Shown here one piece after another: positions 41,853 through 55,341 of a stretch of DNA of 64,000 nt. How positions within the stretch are numbered: the first letter of the stretch is position 1; each line of letters begins with the position of its first letter. Position numbers and translations under genes: made by a program. Source of the DNA: Auanema rhodensis (lineage: Eukaryota > Nematoda > Chromadorea > Rhabditida > Rhabditidae); assembly GCA_964057225.1 (NCBI GenBank), contig OZ059895.1, positions 22,454,688 through 22,518,687 of the forward strand, given 5' to 3'. The notes below the pieces were generated by a model that did no database searches, was not told the DNA's origin, and saw only the letters and a program-made list of their open reading frames with translations.

Positions 41853-44800
41853 ATTAATATTGGTGCTTGGTAACCATGACTTTGAAATTTACGTGAACTT
41901 TAATTTATGCTAATTAAGTGAACACATGATGTGCACTTGGTATGTAACTCGCTTCACGTGAAAGATAGAGAGATGCGGTTTTCAAAATAGATTCCCCATG
42001 TCCATATTAGTCTAAAAACGAATTTTTATTGATATTGATTCATGGTAACCATGACTTTGAAAATTACGTGAACTTTAATTTATGCTTATTAAGTGTACAC
42101 GTGATGTGCACTTGGTATGTAACTCGCTTCACGTCAAAGATAAAGGGATGCGGTTTTCAAAATTAGATTCCCCATGTCCATATTAGTCTAAAAACAAATT
42201 TTTATGAATATTGGTGCATGGTAACCATGACTTTGAAATTTACGTGAACTTTAATTTATGCTAATTAAGTGTACACATGATGTGCACTTGGTATGTAACT
42301 CGCTTCACGTCAAAGATAAAGAGATGCGGTTTTCAAAATTAGATTCCCCATCGCTATATTAGTCTAAAAACAAATTTTTGTTGATATTGGTGGATGGTAA
42401 CCATGACTTTGAAATTTACGTGAACTTTAATTTATGCTAATTAAGTGTACACATGATGTGCGCTTGGTATGTAACTTGCTTCACGTGAAAGATAAAGGGA
42501 TGCGGTTTTCAAAATTAGATTCCCCATGTCCATATTAGTCTAAAAACAAATTTTTGTTGATATTGGTGCATAGCAACCATGACTTTAAAATTTACGTGAA
42601 CTTTAATTTATGTTAATTAAGTGTACACATGATGTGCACTTGGTATGTAACTCGCTTCACGTGAAAGATAAAGAGATGCGGTTTTCAAAATTAGATTCCC
42701 CATTTCCATATTAGTCTAAAAACAATATTTTATTGATATTGGTGCATGGCAACCATGACTTTGAAATTTACGTGAACTTTAATTTATGCTAATTAAGTGA
42801 ACACATGATGTGCACTTGGTATGTAACTCGCTTCACGTGAAAGATAGAGAGATGCGGTTTTCAAAATAGATTCCCCATGTCCATATTAGTCTAAAAACGA
42901 ATTTTTATTGATATTGATTCATGGTAACCATGACTTTGAAAATTACGTGAACTTTAATTTATGCTTATTAAGTGTACACGTGATGTGCACTTGGTATGTA
43001 ACTCGCTTCACGTCAAAGATAAAGGGATGCGGTTTTCAAAATTAGATTCCCCATGTCCATATTAGTCTAAAAACAAATTTTTGTTGATATTGGTGCATGG
43101 CAACCATGACTTTAAAATTTACGTGAACTTTAATTTATGCTAATTAAGTGTACACATGATGTGCACTTGGTATGTAACTCGCTTCACGTGAAAGATAAAG
43201 AGATGCGGTTTTCAAAATTAGATTCCCCATCGCTATATTAGTCTAAAAACAAATTTTTATGAATATTGGTGCATGGTAACCATGACTTTGAAATTTACGT
43301 GAACTTTAATTTATGCTAATTAAGTGTACACATGATGTGCACTTGGTATGTAACTCGCTTCACGTCAAAGATAAAGAGATGCGGTTTTCAAAATTAGATT
43401 CCCCATCGCTATATTAGTCTAAAAACAAATTTTTGTTGATATTGGTGGATGGTAACCATGACTTTGAAATTTACGTGAACTTTAATTTATGCTAATTAAG
43501 TGTACACATGATGTGCGCTTGGTATGTAACTTGCTTCACGTGAAAGATAAAGGGATGCGGTTTTCAAAATTAGATTCCCCATGTCCATATTAGTCTAAAA
43601 ACAAATTTTTGTTGATATTGGTGCATGGCAACCATGACTTTAAAATTTACGTGAACTTTAATTTATGCTAATTAAGTGTACACATGATGTGCACTTGGTA
43701 TGTAACTCGCTTCACGTGAAAGATAAAGAGATGCGGTTTTCAAAATTAGATTCCCCATTTCCATATTAGTCTAAAAACAATATTTTATTGATATTGGTGC
43801 ATGGCAACCATGACTTTAAAATTTACGTGAACTTTAATTTATGCTAATTAAGTGTACACATGATGTGCACTTGGTATGTAACTCGCTTCACGTCAAAGAT
43901 AAAGAGATGCGGTTTTCAAAATTAGATTCCCCATGTCCATATTAGTCTAAAAACAAATTTTTGTTGATATTGGTGGATGGTAACCATGACTTTGAAATTT
44001 ACGTGAACTTTAATTTATGCTAATTAAGTGTACACATGATGTGCGCTTGGTATGTAACTTGCTTCACGTGAAAGATAAAGGGATGCGGTTTTCAAAATTA
44101 GATTCCCCATGTCCATATTAGTCTAAAAACAAATTTTTGTTGATATTGGTGCATGGCAACCATGACTTTAAAATTTACGTGAACTTTAATTTATGCTAAT
44201 TAAGTGTACACATGATGTGCACTTGGTATGTAACTCGCTTCACGTGAAAGATAAAGAGATGCGGTTTTCAAAATTAGATTCCCCATCGCTATATTAGTCT
44301 AAAAACAAATTTTTGTTGATATTGGTGGATGGTAACCATGACTTTGAAATTTACGTGAACTTTAATTTATGCTAATTAAGTGTACACATGATGTGCGCTT
44401 GGTATGTAACTTGCTTCACGTGAAAGATAAAGGGATGCGGTTTTCAAAATTAGATTCCCCATGTCCATATTAGTCTAAAAACAAATTTTTGTTGATATTG
44501 GTGCATGGCAACCATGACTTTAAAATTTACGTGAACTTTAATTTATGCTAATTAAGTGTACACATGATGTGCACTTGGTATGTAACTCGCTTCACGTGAA
44601 AGATAAAGAGATGCGGTTTTCAAAATTAGATTCCCCATTTCCATATTAGTCTAAAAACAATATTTTATTGATATTGGTGCATGGCAACCATGACTTTAAA
44701 ATTTACGTGAACTTTAATTTATGCTAATTAAGTGTACACATGATGTGCACTTGGTATGTAACTCGCTTCACGTGAAAGATAAAGAGATGCAGTTTTCAAA

Positions 44801-46572
44801 ATTAGATTCCCCATGTCCATATTAGTCTAAAAACAAATTTTTGTTGATATTGGTGAATGGTAACCATGACTTTGAAATTTACGTGAACTTTAATTTATGC
44901 TAATTAAGTGTACACATGATGTGCACTTGGTATGTAACTCGCTTCACGTCAAAGATAAAGAGATGCGGTTTTCAAAATTAGATTCCCCATGTCCATATTA
45001 GTCTAAAAACAAATTTTTGTTGATATTGGTGGATGGTAACCATGACTTTGAAATTTACGTGAACTTTAATTTATGCTAATTAAGTGTACACATGATGTGC
45101 GCTTGGTATGTAACTTGCTTCACGTGAAAGATAAAGGGATGCGGTTTTCAAAATTAGATTCCCCATGTCCATATTAGTCTAAAAACAAATTTTTGTTGAT
45201 ATTGGTGCATGGCAACCATGACTTTAAAATTTACGTGAACTTCAATTTATGCTAATTAAGTGTACACATGATGTGCACTTGGTATGTAACTCGCTTCACG
45301 TGAAAGATAAAGAGATGCAGTTTTCAAAATTAGATTCCCCATGTCCATATTAGTCTAAAAACAAATTTTTGTTGATATTGGTGAATGGTAACCATGACTT
45401 TGAAATTTACGTGAACTTTAATTTATGCTAATTAAGTGTACACGTGATGTGCACTCGGTATGTAACTCGCTTCACGTGAAATATGAAGAGATGCGGTTTT
45501 CAAAATTAGATTCCCCATGTCCATATTAGTCTAAAAACAAATTTTTATTGATATTGGTGCATGGCAATCATGACTTTAAAATTTACGTGAACTTTAATTT
45601 ATGCTAATTAAGTGTACACATGATGTGCACTTGGTATGTAACTCGCTTCACGTCAAAGATAAAGAGATGCGGTTTTCAAAATTAGATTCCCCATGTCCAT
45701 ATTAGTCTAAAAACAAATTTTTATTAATATTGGTGCTTGGTAACCATGACTTTGAAATTTACGTGAACTTTAATTTATGCTAATTAAGTGAACACATGAT
45801 GTGCACTTGGTATGTAACTCGCTTCACGTGAAAGATAGAGAGATGCGGTTTTCAAAATAGATTCCCCATGTCCATATTAGTCTAAAAACGAATTTTTATT
45901 GATATTGATTCATGGTAACCATGACTTTGAAAATTACGTGAACTTTAATTTATGCTTATTAAGTGTACACGTGATGTGCACTTGGTATGTAACTCGCTTC
46001 ACGTCAAAGATAAAGGGATGCGGTTTTCAAAATTAGATTCCCCATGTCCATATTAGTCTAAAAACAAATTTTTATGAATATTGGTGCATGGTAACCATGA
46101 CTTTGAAATTTACGTGAACTTTAATTTATGCTAATTAAGTGTACACATGATGTGCACTTGGTATGTAACTCGCTTCACGTCAAAGATAAAGAGATGCGGT
46201 TTTCAAAATTAGATTCCCCATCGCTATATTAGTCTAAAAACAAATTTTTGTTGATATTGGTGGATGGTAACCATGACTTTGAAATTTACGTGAACTTTAA
46301 TTTATGCTAATTAAGTGTACACATGATGTGCGCTTGGTATGTAACTTGCTTCACGTGAAAGATAAAGGGATGCGGTTTTCAAAATTAGATTCCCCATGTC
46401 CATATTAGTCTAAAAACAAATTTTTGTTGATATTGGTGCATAGCAACCATGACTTTAAAATTTACGTGAACTTTAATTTATGTTAATTAAGTGTACACAT
46501 GATGTGCACTTGGTATGTAACTCGCTTCACGTGAAAGATAAAGAGATGCGGTTTTCAAAATTAGATTCCCCA
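40802..46572. repeat. 22-monomer (3870-bp) repeat; third copy at ~29.7-31.7 kb
   Basis: About 40802-42702 recurs at 44672-46572 at an offset of 3870 bp (22 x 176 minus two deletions). Shared marks are cttcaatttatg (41373/45243), the 175-bp monomer (near 41985/45858), atgaatatt, atcgctatat (42350/46220), catagcaacc (42571/46441) and the rare tgttaattaa (42611/46481). The only difference I noted is the tgtatacatg change near 40866, absent at 44736. Most of the block, including cttcaattt and catagcaacc, also occurs at about 29.7-31.7 kb (offset 11086 to the 40.8 kb copy), so it is present three times. Confidence 0.85.
42703..44671. repeat. Mosaic between the 22-monomer copies
   Basis: A second 175-bp monomer (near 42867) and gaaaattacg follow directly. 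Three atcgctatat units then appear at 43229, 43405 and 44285, spaced 176 and 880 bp. Two adjacent units with this triple change occur nowhere else in the window, which points to a local one-monomer step. The rest is A-B-C modules. Confidence 0.7.
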
Positions 46573-49029
46573 TGTCCATATTAGTCTAAAAACAAATTTT
46601 TGTTGATATTGGTGGATGGTAACCATGACTTTGAAATTTACGTGAACTTTAATTTATGCTAATTAAGTGTACACATGATGTGCGCTTGGTATGTAACTTG
46701 CTTCACGTGAAAGATAAAGGGATGCGGTTTTCAAAATTAGATTCCCCATGTCCATATTAGTCTAAAAACAAATTTTTGTTGATATTGGTGCATGGCAACC
46801 ATGACTTTAAAATTTACGTGAACTTTAATTTATGCTAATTAAGTGTACACATGATGTGCACTTGGTATGTAACTCGCTTCACGTGAAAGATAAAGAGATG
46901 CAGTTTTCAAAATTAGATTCCCCATGTCCATATTAGTCTAAAAACAAATTTTTGTTGATATTGGTGAATGGTAACCATGACTTTGAAATTTACGTGAACT
47001 TTAATTTATGCTAATTAAGTGTACACATGATGTGCACTTGGTATGTAACTCGCTTCACGTCAAAGATAAAGAGATGCGGTTTTCAAAATTAGATTCCCCA
47101 TGTCCATATTAGTCTAAAAACAAATTTTTGTTGATATTGGTGGATGGTAACCATGACTTTGAAATTTACGTGAACTTTAATTTATGCTAATTAAGTGTAC
47201 ACATGATGTGCGCTTGGTATGTAACTTGCTTCACGTGAAAGATAAAGGGATGCGGTTTTCAAAATTAGATTCCCCATGTCCATATTAGTCTTAAAACAAA
47301 TTTTTGTTGATATTGGTGCATGGCAACCATGACTTTAAAATTTACGTGAACTTTAATTTATGCTAATTAAGTGTACACATGATGTGCACTTGGTATGTAA
47401 CTCGCTTCACGTGAAAGATAAAAAGATGCAGTTTTCAAAATTAGATTCCCCATGTCCATATTAGTCTAAAAACAAATTTTTGTTTATATTGGTGCATGGC
47501 AACCATGACTTTGAAATTTACGTGAACTTTAATTTATGCTAATTAAGTGTACACATGATGTGCGCTTGGTATGTAACTCGCTTCACGTGAAAGATAAAGA
47601 GATGCGGTTTTCAAAATTAGATTCCCCATTTCCATATTAGTCTAAAAACAATATTTTATTGATATTGGTGCATGGCAACCATGACTTTAAAATTTACGTG
47701 AACTTTAATTTATGCTAATTAAGTGTACACATGATGTGCACTTGGTATGTAACTCGCTTCACGTCAAAGATAAAGAGATGCGGTTTTCAAAATTAGATTC
47801 CCCATGTCCATATTAGTCTAAAAACAAATTTTTATGAATATTGGTGCATGGTAACCATGACTTTGAAATTTACGTGAACTTTAATTTATGCTAATTAAGT
47901 GTACACATGATGTGCACTTGGTATGTAACTCGCTTCACGTCAAAGATAAAGAGATGCGGTTTTCAAAATTAGATTCCCCATCGCTATATTAGTCTAAAAA
48001 CAAATTTTTGTTGATATTGGTGGATGGTAACCATGACTTTGAAATTTACGTGAACTTTAATTTATGCTAATTAAGTGTACACATGATGTGCGCTTGGTAT
48101 GTAACTTGCTTCACGTGAAAGATAAAGGGATGCGGTTTTGAAAATTAGATTCCCCATGTCCATATTAGTCTAAAAACAAAATTTTGTTGATATTGGTGCA
48201 TGGCAACCATGACTTTAAAATTTACGTGAACTTTAATTTATGCTAATTAAGTGTACACATGATGTGCACTTGGTATGTAACTCGCTTCACGTGAAAGATA
48301 AAGAGATGCGGTTTTCAAAATTAGATTCCCCATTTCCATATTAGTCTAAAAACAATATTTTATTGATATTGGTGCATGGCAACCATGACTTTAAAATTTA
48401 CGTGAACTTTAATTTATGCTAATTAAGTGTACACATGATGTGCACTTGGTATGTAACTCGCTTCACGTCAAAGATAAAGAGATGCGGTTTTCAAAATTAG
48501 ATTCCCCATGTCCATATTAGTCTAAAAACAAATTTTTGTTGATATTGGTGGATGGTAACCATGACTTTGAAATTTACGTGAACTTTAATTTATGCTAATT
48601 AAGTGTACACATGATGTGCGCTTGGTATGTAACTTGCTTCACGTGAAAGATAAAGGGATGCGGTTTTCAAAATTAGATTCCCCATGTCCATATTAGTCTA
48701 AAAACAAATTTTTGTTGATATTGGTGCATGGCAACCATGACTTTAAAATTTACGTGAACTTTAATTTATGCTAATTAAGTGTACACATGATGTGCACTTG
48801 GTATGTAACTCGCTTCACGTGAAAGATAAAGAGATGCGGTTTTCAAAATTAGATTCCCCATTTTCATATTAGTCTAAAAACTATATTTTATTGATATTGG
48901 TGCATGGCAACCATGACTTTAAAATTTACGTGAACTTTAATTTATGCTAATTAAGTGTACACATGATGTGCACTTGGTATGTAACTCGCTTCACGTCAAA
49001 GATAAAGAGATGCGGTTTTCAAAATTAGA
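46573..49029. repeat. A-B-C-rich satellite segment
   Basis: Monomers of the A, B, C and gatgcag types continue without interruption. Private single-base changes include gtcttaaaac near 47290, aaaagatg near 47421, tgtttatatt near 47483, gttttgaaaa near 48139 and aaaattttg near 48179. An atgaatatt plus atcgctatat pair recurs near 47.83-47.99 kb. No gene or mobile element is visible. Confidence 0.7.
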
Positions 49030-50829
49030 TTCCCCATGTCCATATTAGTCTAAAAACAAATTTTTATTGATATTGGTGCATGGCAACCATGACTTTGAAA
49101 TTTACGTGAACTTTAATTTATGCTAATTAAGTGTACACATGATGTGCACTTGGTATGTAACTCGCTTCACGTCAAAGATAAAGAGATGCGGTTTTCAAAA
49201 TTAGATTCCCCATGTCCATATTAGTCTAAAAACAAATTTTTGTTGATATTGGTGGATGGTAACCATGACTTTGAAATTTACGTGAACTTTAATTTATGCT
49301 AATTAAGTGTACACATCATGTGCGCTTGGTATGTAACTTGCTTCACGTGAAAGATAAAGGGATGGGGTTTTCAAAATTAGATTCCCCATGTCCATATTAG
49401 TCTAAAAACAAATTTTTGTTGATATTGGTGCATGGCAACCATGACTTTGAAATTTACGTGAACTTTAATTTATGCTAATTAAGTGTACACATGATGTGCA
49501 CTTGGTATGTAACTCGCTTCACGTGAAAGATAAAGAGATGCGGTTTTCAAAATTAGATTCCCCATTTTCATATTAGTCTAAAAACAATATTTTATTGATA
49601 TTGGTGCATGGCAACCATGACTTTAAAATTTACGTGAACTTTAATTTATGCTAATTAAGTGTACACATGATGTGCACTTGGTATGTAACTCGCTTCACGT
49701 CAAAGATAAAGAGATGCGGTTTTCAAAATTAGATTCCCCATGTCCATATTAGTCTAAAAACAAATTTTTATTGATATTGGTGCATGGCAACCATGACTTT
49801 GAAATTTACGTGAACTTTAATTTATGCTAATTAAGTGTACACATGATGTGCACTTGGTATGTAACTCGCTTCACGTCAAAGATAAAGAGATGCGGTTTTC
49901 AAAATTAGATTCCCCATGTCCATATTAGTCTAAAAACAAATTTTTGTTGATATTGGTGGATGGTAACCATGACTTTGAAATTTACGTGAACTTTAATTTA
50001 TGCTAATTAAGTGTACACATGATGTGCGCTTGGTATGTAACTTGCTTCACGTGAAAGATAAAGGGATGCGGTTTTCAAAATTAGATTCCCCATGTCTATA
50101 TTAGTCTAAAAACAAATTTTTATTGATATTGGTGCATGGCAACCATGACTTTGAAATTTACGTGAACTTTAATTTATGCTAATTAAGTGTACACATGATG
50201 TGCACTTGGTATGTAACTCGCTTCACGTCAAAGATAAAGAGATGCGGTTTTCAAAATTAGATTCCCCATGTCCATATTAGTCTAAAAACAAATTTTTGTT
50301 GATATTGGTGGATGGTAACCATGACTTTGAAATTTACGTGAACTTTAATTTATGCTAATTAAGTGTACACATGATGTGCGCTTGGTATGTAACTTGCTTC
50401 ACGTGAAAGATAAAGGGATGGGGTTTTCAAAATTAGATTCCCCATGTCCATATTAGTCTAAAAACAAATTTTTGTTGATATTGGTGCATGGCAACCATGA
50501 CTTTGAAATTTACGTGAACTTTAATTTATGCTAATTAAGTGTACACATGATGTGCACTTGGTATGTAACTCGCTTCACGTGAAAGATAAAGAGATGCGGT
50601 TTTCAAAATTAGATTCCCCATTTTCATATTAGTCTAAAAACAATATTTTATTGATATTGGTGCATGGCAACCATGACTTTAAAATTTACGTGAACTTTAA
50701 TTTATGCTAATTAAGTGTACACATGATGTGCACTTGGTATGTAACTCGCTTCACGTCAAAGATAAAGAGATGCGGTTTTCAAAATTAGATTCCCCATGTC
50801 CTTATTAGTCTAAAAACAAATTTTTATTA
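49030..50829. repeat. 6-monomer (1056-bp) repeat
   Basis: About 49030-49773 matches 50086-50829 at an offset of 1056 bp. Shared marks are gatggggtt (49361/50417) and ccattttcatatt (49561/50617). The second copy has private changes catgtctat near 50095 and ccttattag near 50801. The ccattttcatatt unit also occurs 704 bp earlier (48857), a 4-monomer step. Confidence 0.75.
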
Positions 50830-51469
50830 ATATTGGTGCATGGTAACCATGACTTTGAAATTTACGTGAACTTTAATTTATGCTAATTAAGTGTACACAT
50901 GATGTGCGCTTGGTATGTAACTCGCTTCACGTGAAAGATAAAGAGATGCGGTTTTCAAAATTAGATTCCTCATGTCCATACTAGTCTAAAAACGAATTTT
51001 TATTGATATTGATGCATGGTAACCATGACTTTGAAATTTACGTGAACTTTAATTTATGCTTATTAAGTGTACACGTGATGTGCACTTGGTATGTAACTTG
51101 CTTCACGTGAAAGATAAAGGGATGCGGTTTTCAAAATTAGATTCCCCATGTCCATATTAGTCTAAAAACAAATTTTTGTTGATATTGGTGGATGGTAACC
51201 ATGACTTTGTAATTTACGTGAACTTTAATTTATGCTAATTAAGTGTACACGTGATGTGCACTTGGTATGTAACTCGCTTCACGTGAAAGATAAAGAGATG
51301 CGGTTTTCAAAATTAGATTCCCCATTTCCATATTAGTCTAAAAACAATATTTTATTGATATTGGTGCATGGCAACCATGACTTTAAAATTTACGTGAACT
51401 TTAATTTATGCTAATAAAGTGTACACATGATGTGCACTTGGTATGTAACTCGCTTCACGTGAAAGATAA
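50830..51469. repeat. Short mosaic segment between two 6-monomer repeats
   Basis: Four ordinary units, including T44/acgaattttt and catactag types. A private gctaataaag occurs near 51415. Nothing else is seen. Confidence 0.65.
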
Positions 51470-53609
51470 AGAGATGCGGTTTTCAAAATTAGATTCCCCA
51501 TTTTCATATTAGTCTAAAAACAATATTTTATTGATATTGGTGCATGGCAACCATGACTTTAAAATTTACGTGAACTTTAATTTATGCTAATTAAGTGTAC
51601 ACATGATGTGCACTTGGTATGTAACTCGCTTCACGTCAAAGATAAAGAGATGCGGTTTTCAAAATTAGATTCCCCATGTCCATATTAGTCTAAAAACAAA
51701 TTTTTGTTGATATTGGTGGATGGTAACCATGACTTTGTAATTTACGTGAACTTTAATTTATGCTAATTAAGTGTACACATGATGTGCGCTTGGTATGTAA
51801 CTCGCTTCACGTGAAAGATAAAGAGATGCGGTTTTCAAAATTAGATTCCCCATTTCCATATTAGTCTAAAAACAATATTTTATTGATATTGGTGCATGGC
51901 AACCATGACTTTAAAATTTACGTGAACTTTAATTTATGCTAATTAAGTGTACACATGATGTGCACTTGGTATGTAACTCGCTTCACGTCAAAGATAAAGA
52001 GATGCGGTTTTCAAAATTAGATTCCCCATGTCCATATTAGTCTAAAAACAAATTTTTATTAATATTGGTGCATGGTAACCATGACTTTGAAATTTACGTG
52101 AACTTTAATTTATGCTAATTAAGTGTACACATGATGTGCGCTTGGTATGTAACTCGCTTCACGTGAAAGATAAAGAGATGCGGTTTTCAAAATTAGATTC
52201 CTCATGTCCATACTAGTCTAAAAACGAATTTTTATTGATATTGATGCATGGTAACCATGACTTTGAAATTTACGTGAACTTTAATTTATGCTTATTAAGT
52301 GTACACGTGATGTGCACTTGGTATGTAACTTGCTTCACGTGAAAGATAAAGGGATGCGGTTTTCAAAATTAGATTTCCCATTTCCATATTAGTCTAAAAA
52401 CAATATTTTATTGATATTGGTGCATGGCAACCATGACTTTAAAATTTACGTGAACTTTAATTTATGCTAATTAAGTGTACACATGATGTGCACTTGGTAT
52501 GTAACTCGCTTCACGTCAAAGATAAAGAGATGCGGTTTTCAAAATTAGATTCCCCATTTTTATATTAGTCTAAAAACAATATTTTATTGATATTGGTGCA
52601 TGGCAACCATGACTTTAAAATTTACGTGAACTTTAATTTATGCTAATTAAGTGTACACATGATGTGCACTTGGTATGTAACTCGCTTCACGTCAAAGATA
52701 AAGAGATGCGGTTTTCAAAATTAGATTCCCCATGTCCATATTAGTCTAAAAACAAATTTTTGTTGATATTGGTGGATGGTAACCATGACTTTGTAATTTA
52801 CGTGAACTTTAATTTATGCTAATTAAGTGTACACATGATGTGCGCTTGGTATGTAACTCGCTTCACGTGAAAGATAAAGAGATGCGGTTTTCAAAATTAG
52901 ATTCCCCATTTCCATATTAGTCTAAAAACAATATTTTATTGATATTGGTGCATGGCAACCATGACTTTAAAATTTACGTGAACTTTAATTTATGCTAATT
53001 AAGTGTACACATGATGTGCACTTGGTATGTAACTCGCTTCACGTCAAAGATAAAGAGATGCGGTTTTCAAAATTAGATTCCCCATGTCCATATTAGTCTA
53101 AAAACAAATTTTTATTAATATTGGTGCATGGTAACCATGACTTTGAAATTTACGTGAACTTTAATTTATGCTAATTAAGTGTACACATGATGTGCGCTTG
53201 GTATGTAACTCGCTTCACGTGAAAGATAAAGAGATGCGGTTTTCAAAATTAGATTCCTCATGTCCATACTAGTCTAAAAACGAATTTTTATTGATATTGA
53301 TGCATGGTAACCATGACTTTGAAATTTACGTGAACTTTAATTTATGCTTATTAAGTGTACACGTGATGTGCACTTGGTATGTAACTTGCTTCACGTGAAA
53401 GATAAAGGGATGCGGTTTTCAAAATTAGATTTCCCATTTCCATATTAGTCTAAAAACAATATTTTATTGATATTGGTGCATGGCAACCATGACTTTAAAA
53501 TTTACGTGAACTTTAATTTATGCTAATTAAGTGTACACATGATGTGCACTTGGTATGTAACTCGCTTCACGTCAAAGATAAAGAGATGCGGTTTTCAAAA
53601 TTAGATTCC
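51470..53609. repeat. Clean tandem duplication of a 6-monomer, 1056-bp unit
   Basis: About 51470-52526 is followed immediately by its copy up to about 53609. The rare agatttcccatttcc mark falls at 52371 and 53427, exactly 1056 bp apart, and catactag, tttgtaattt and caatatttt marks keep the same spacing. One difference noted is ccatttttatatt near 52556 against ccattttcatatt at 51500. The copies abut, as expected from a single unequal exchange. Confidence 0.8.
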
Positions 53610-55341
53610 CCATGTCCATATTAGTCTAATAACAAATTTTTATTAATATTGGTGCATGGTAACCATGACTTTGAAATTTACGTGAACTTTAATTTATGCT
53701 AATTAAGTGTACACATGAAGTGCGCTTGGTATGTAACTCGCTTCACGTGAAAGATAAAGAGATGCGGTTTTCAAAATTAGATTCCTCATGTCCATACTAG
53801 TCTAAAAACGAATTTTTATTGATATTGATGCATGGTAACCATGACTTTGAAATTTACGTGAACTTTAATTTATGCTTATTAAGTGTACACGTGATGTGCA
53901 CTTGGTATGTAACTTGCTTCACGTGAAAGATAAAGGGATGCGGTTTTCAAAATTAGATTCCCCATGTCCATATTAGTCTAAAAACAAATTTTTATTAATA
54001 TTGGTACATGGTAACCATGACTTTGAAATTTACGTGAACTTTAATTTATGCTAATTAAGTGTACACATGATGTGCGCTTGGTATGTAACTCGCTTCACGT
54101 GAAAGATAAAGAGATGCGGTTTTCAAAATTAGATTCCCCATTTCCATATTAGTCTAAAAACAATATTTTATTGATATTGGTGCATGGCAACCATGACTTT
54201 AAAATTTACGTGAACTTTAATTTATGCTAATTAAGTGTACACATGATGTGCACTTGGTATGTAACTCGCTTCACGTCAAAGATAAAGAGATGCGGTTTTC
54301 AAAATTAGATTCCCCATGTCCATATTAGTCTAAAAACAAATTTTTATTAATATTGGTGCATGGTAACCATGACTTTGAAATTTACGTGAACTTTAATTTA
54401 TGCTAATTAAGTGTACACATGATGTGCGCTTGGTATGTAACTCGCTTCACGTGAAAGATAAAGAGATGCGGTTTTCAAAATTAGATTCCTCATGTCCATA
54501 GTAGTCTAAAAACGAATTTTTATTGATATTGATGCATGGTAACCATGACTTTGAAATTTACGTGAACTTTAATTTATGCTTATTAAGTTTACACGTGATG
54601 TGCACTTGGTATGTAACTTGCTTCACGTGAAAGATAAAGGGATACGGTTTTCAAAATTAGATTCCCCATGTCCATATTAGTCTAAAAACAAATTTTTGTT
54701 GATATTGGTGGATGGTAACCATGACTTTGTAATTTACGTGAACTTTAATTTATGCTAATTAAGTGTACACGTGATGTGCACTTGGTATGTAACTTGCTTC
54801 ACGTGAAAGATAAAGGGATGCGGTTTTCAAAATTAGATTCCCCATTTCCATATTAGTCTAAAAACAATATTTTATTGATATTGGTGCATGGCAACCATGA
54901 CTTTAAAATTTACGTGAACTTTAATTTATGCTAATTAAGTGTACACATGATGTGCACTTGGTATGTAACTCGCTTCACGTCAAAGATAAAGAGATGCGGT
55001 TTTCAAAATTAGATTCCCCATGTCCATATTAGTCTAAAAACAAATTTTTGTTGATATTGGTGCATGGCAACCATGACTTTAAAATTTACGTGAACTTTAA
55101 TTTATGCTAATTAAGTGTACACATGATGTGCACTTGGTATGTAACTCGCTTCACGTGAAAGATAAAGGGATGCGGTTTTCAAAATTAGATTCCCCATGTC
55201 CATATTAGTCTAAAAACAAATTTTTGTTGATATTGGTGCATGGCAACCATGACTTTGAAATTTACGTGAACTTTAATTTATGCTAATTAAGTGTACACAT
55301 GATGTGCACTTGGTATGTAACTCGCTTCACGTGAAAGATAA
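53610..55341. repeat. Segment shared with 61.4-62.4 kb and 27 kb
   Basis: About 54206-55040 matches 61421-62255 (offset 7215, 41 monomers minus one deletion) with the gggatacgg mark (54641/61856). The acatgaagtgcg mark at 53718 recurs at 62341. Private changes are ctaataacaa near 53628, ggtacatgg near 54003, catagtag near 54498 and agtttacac near 54587. The 26.7-27.6 kb block carries the same series. Confidence 0.7.
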
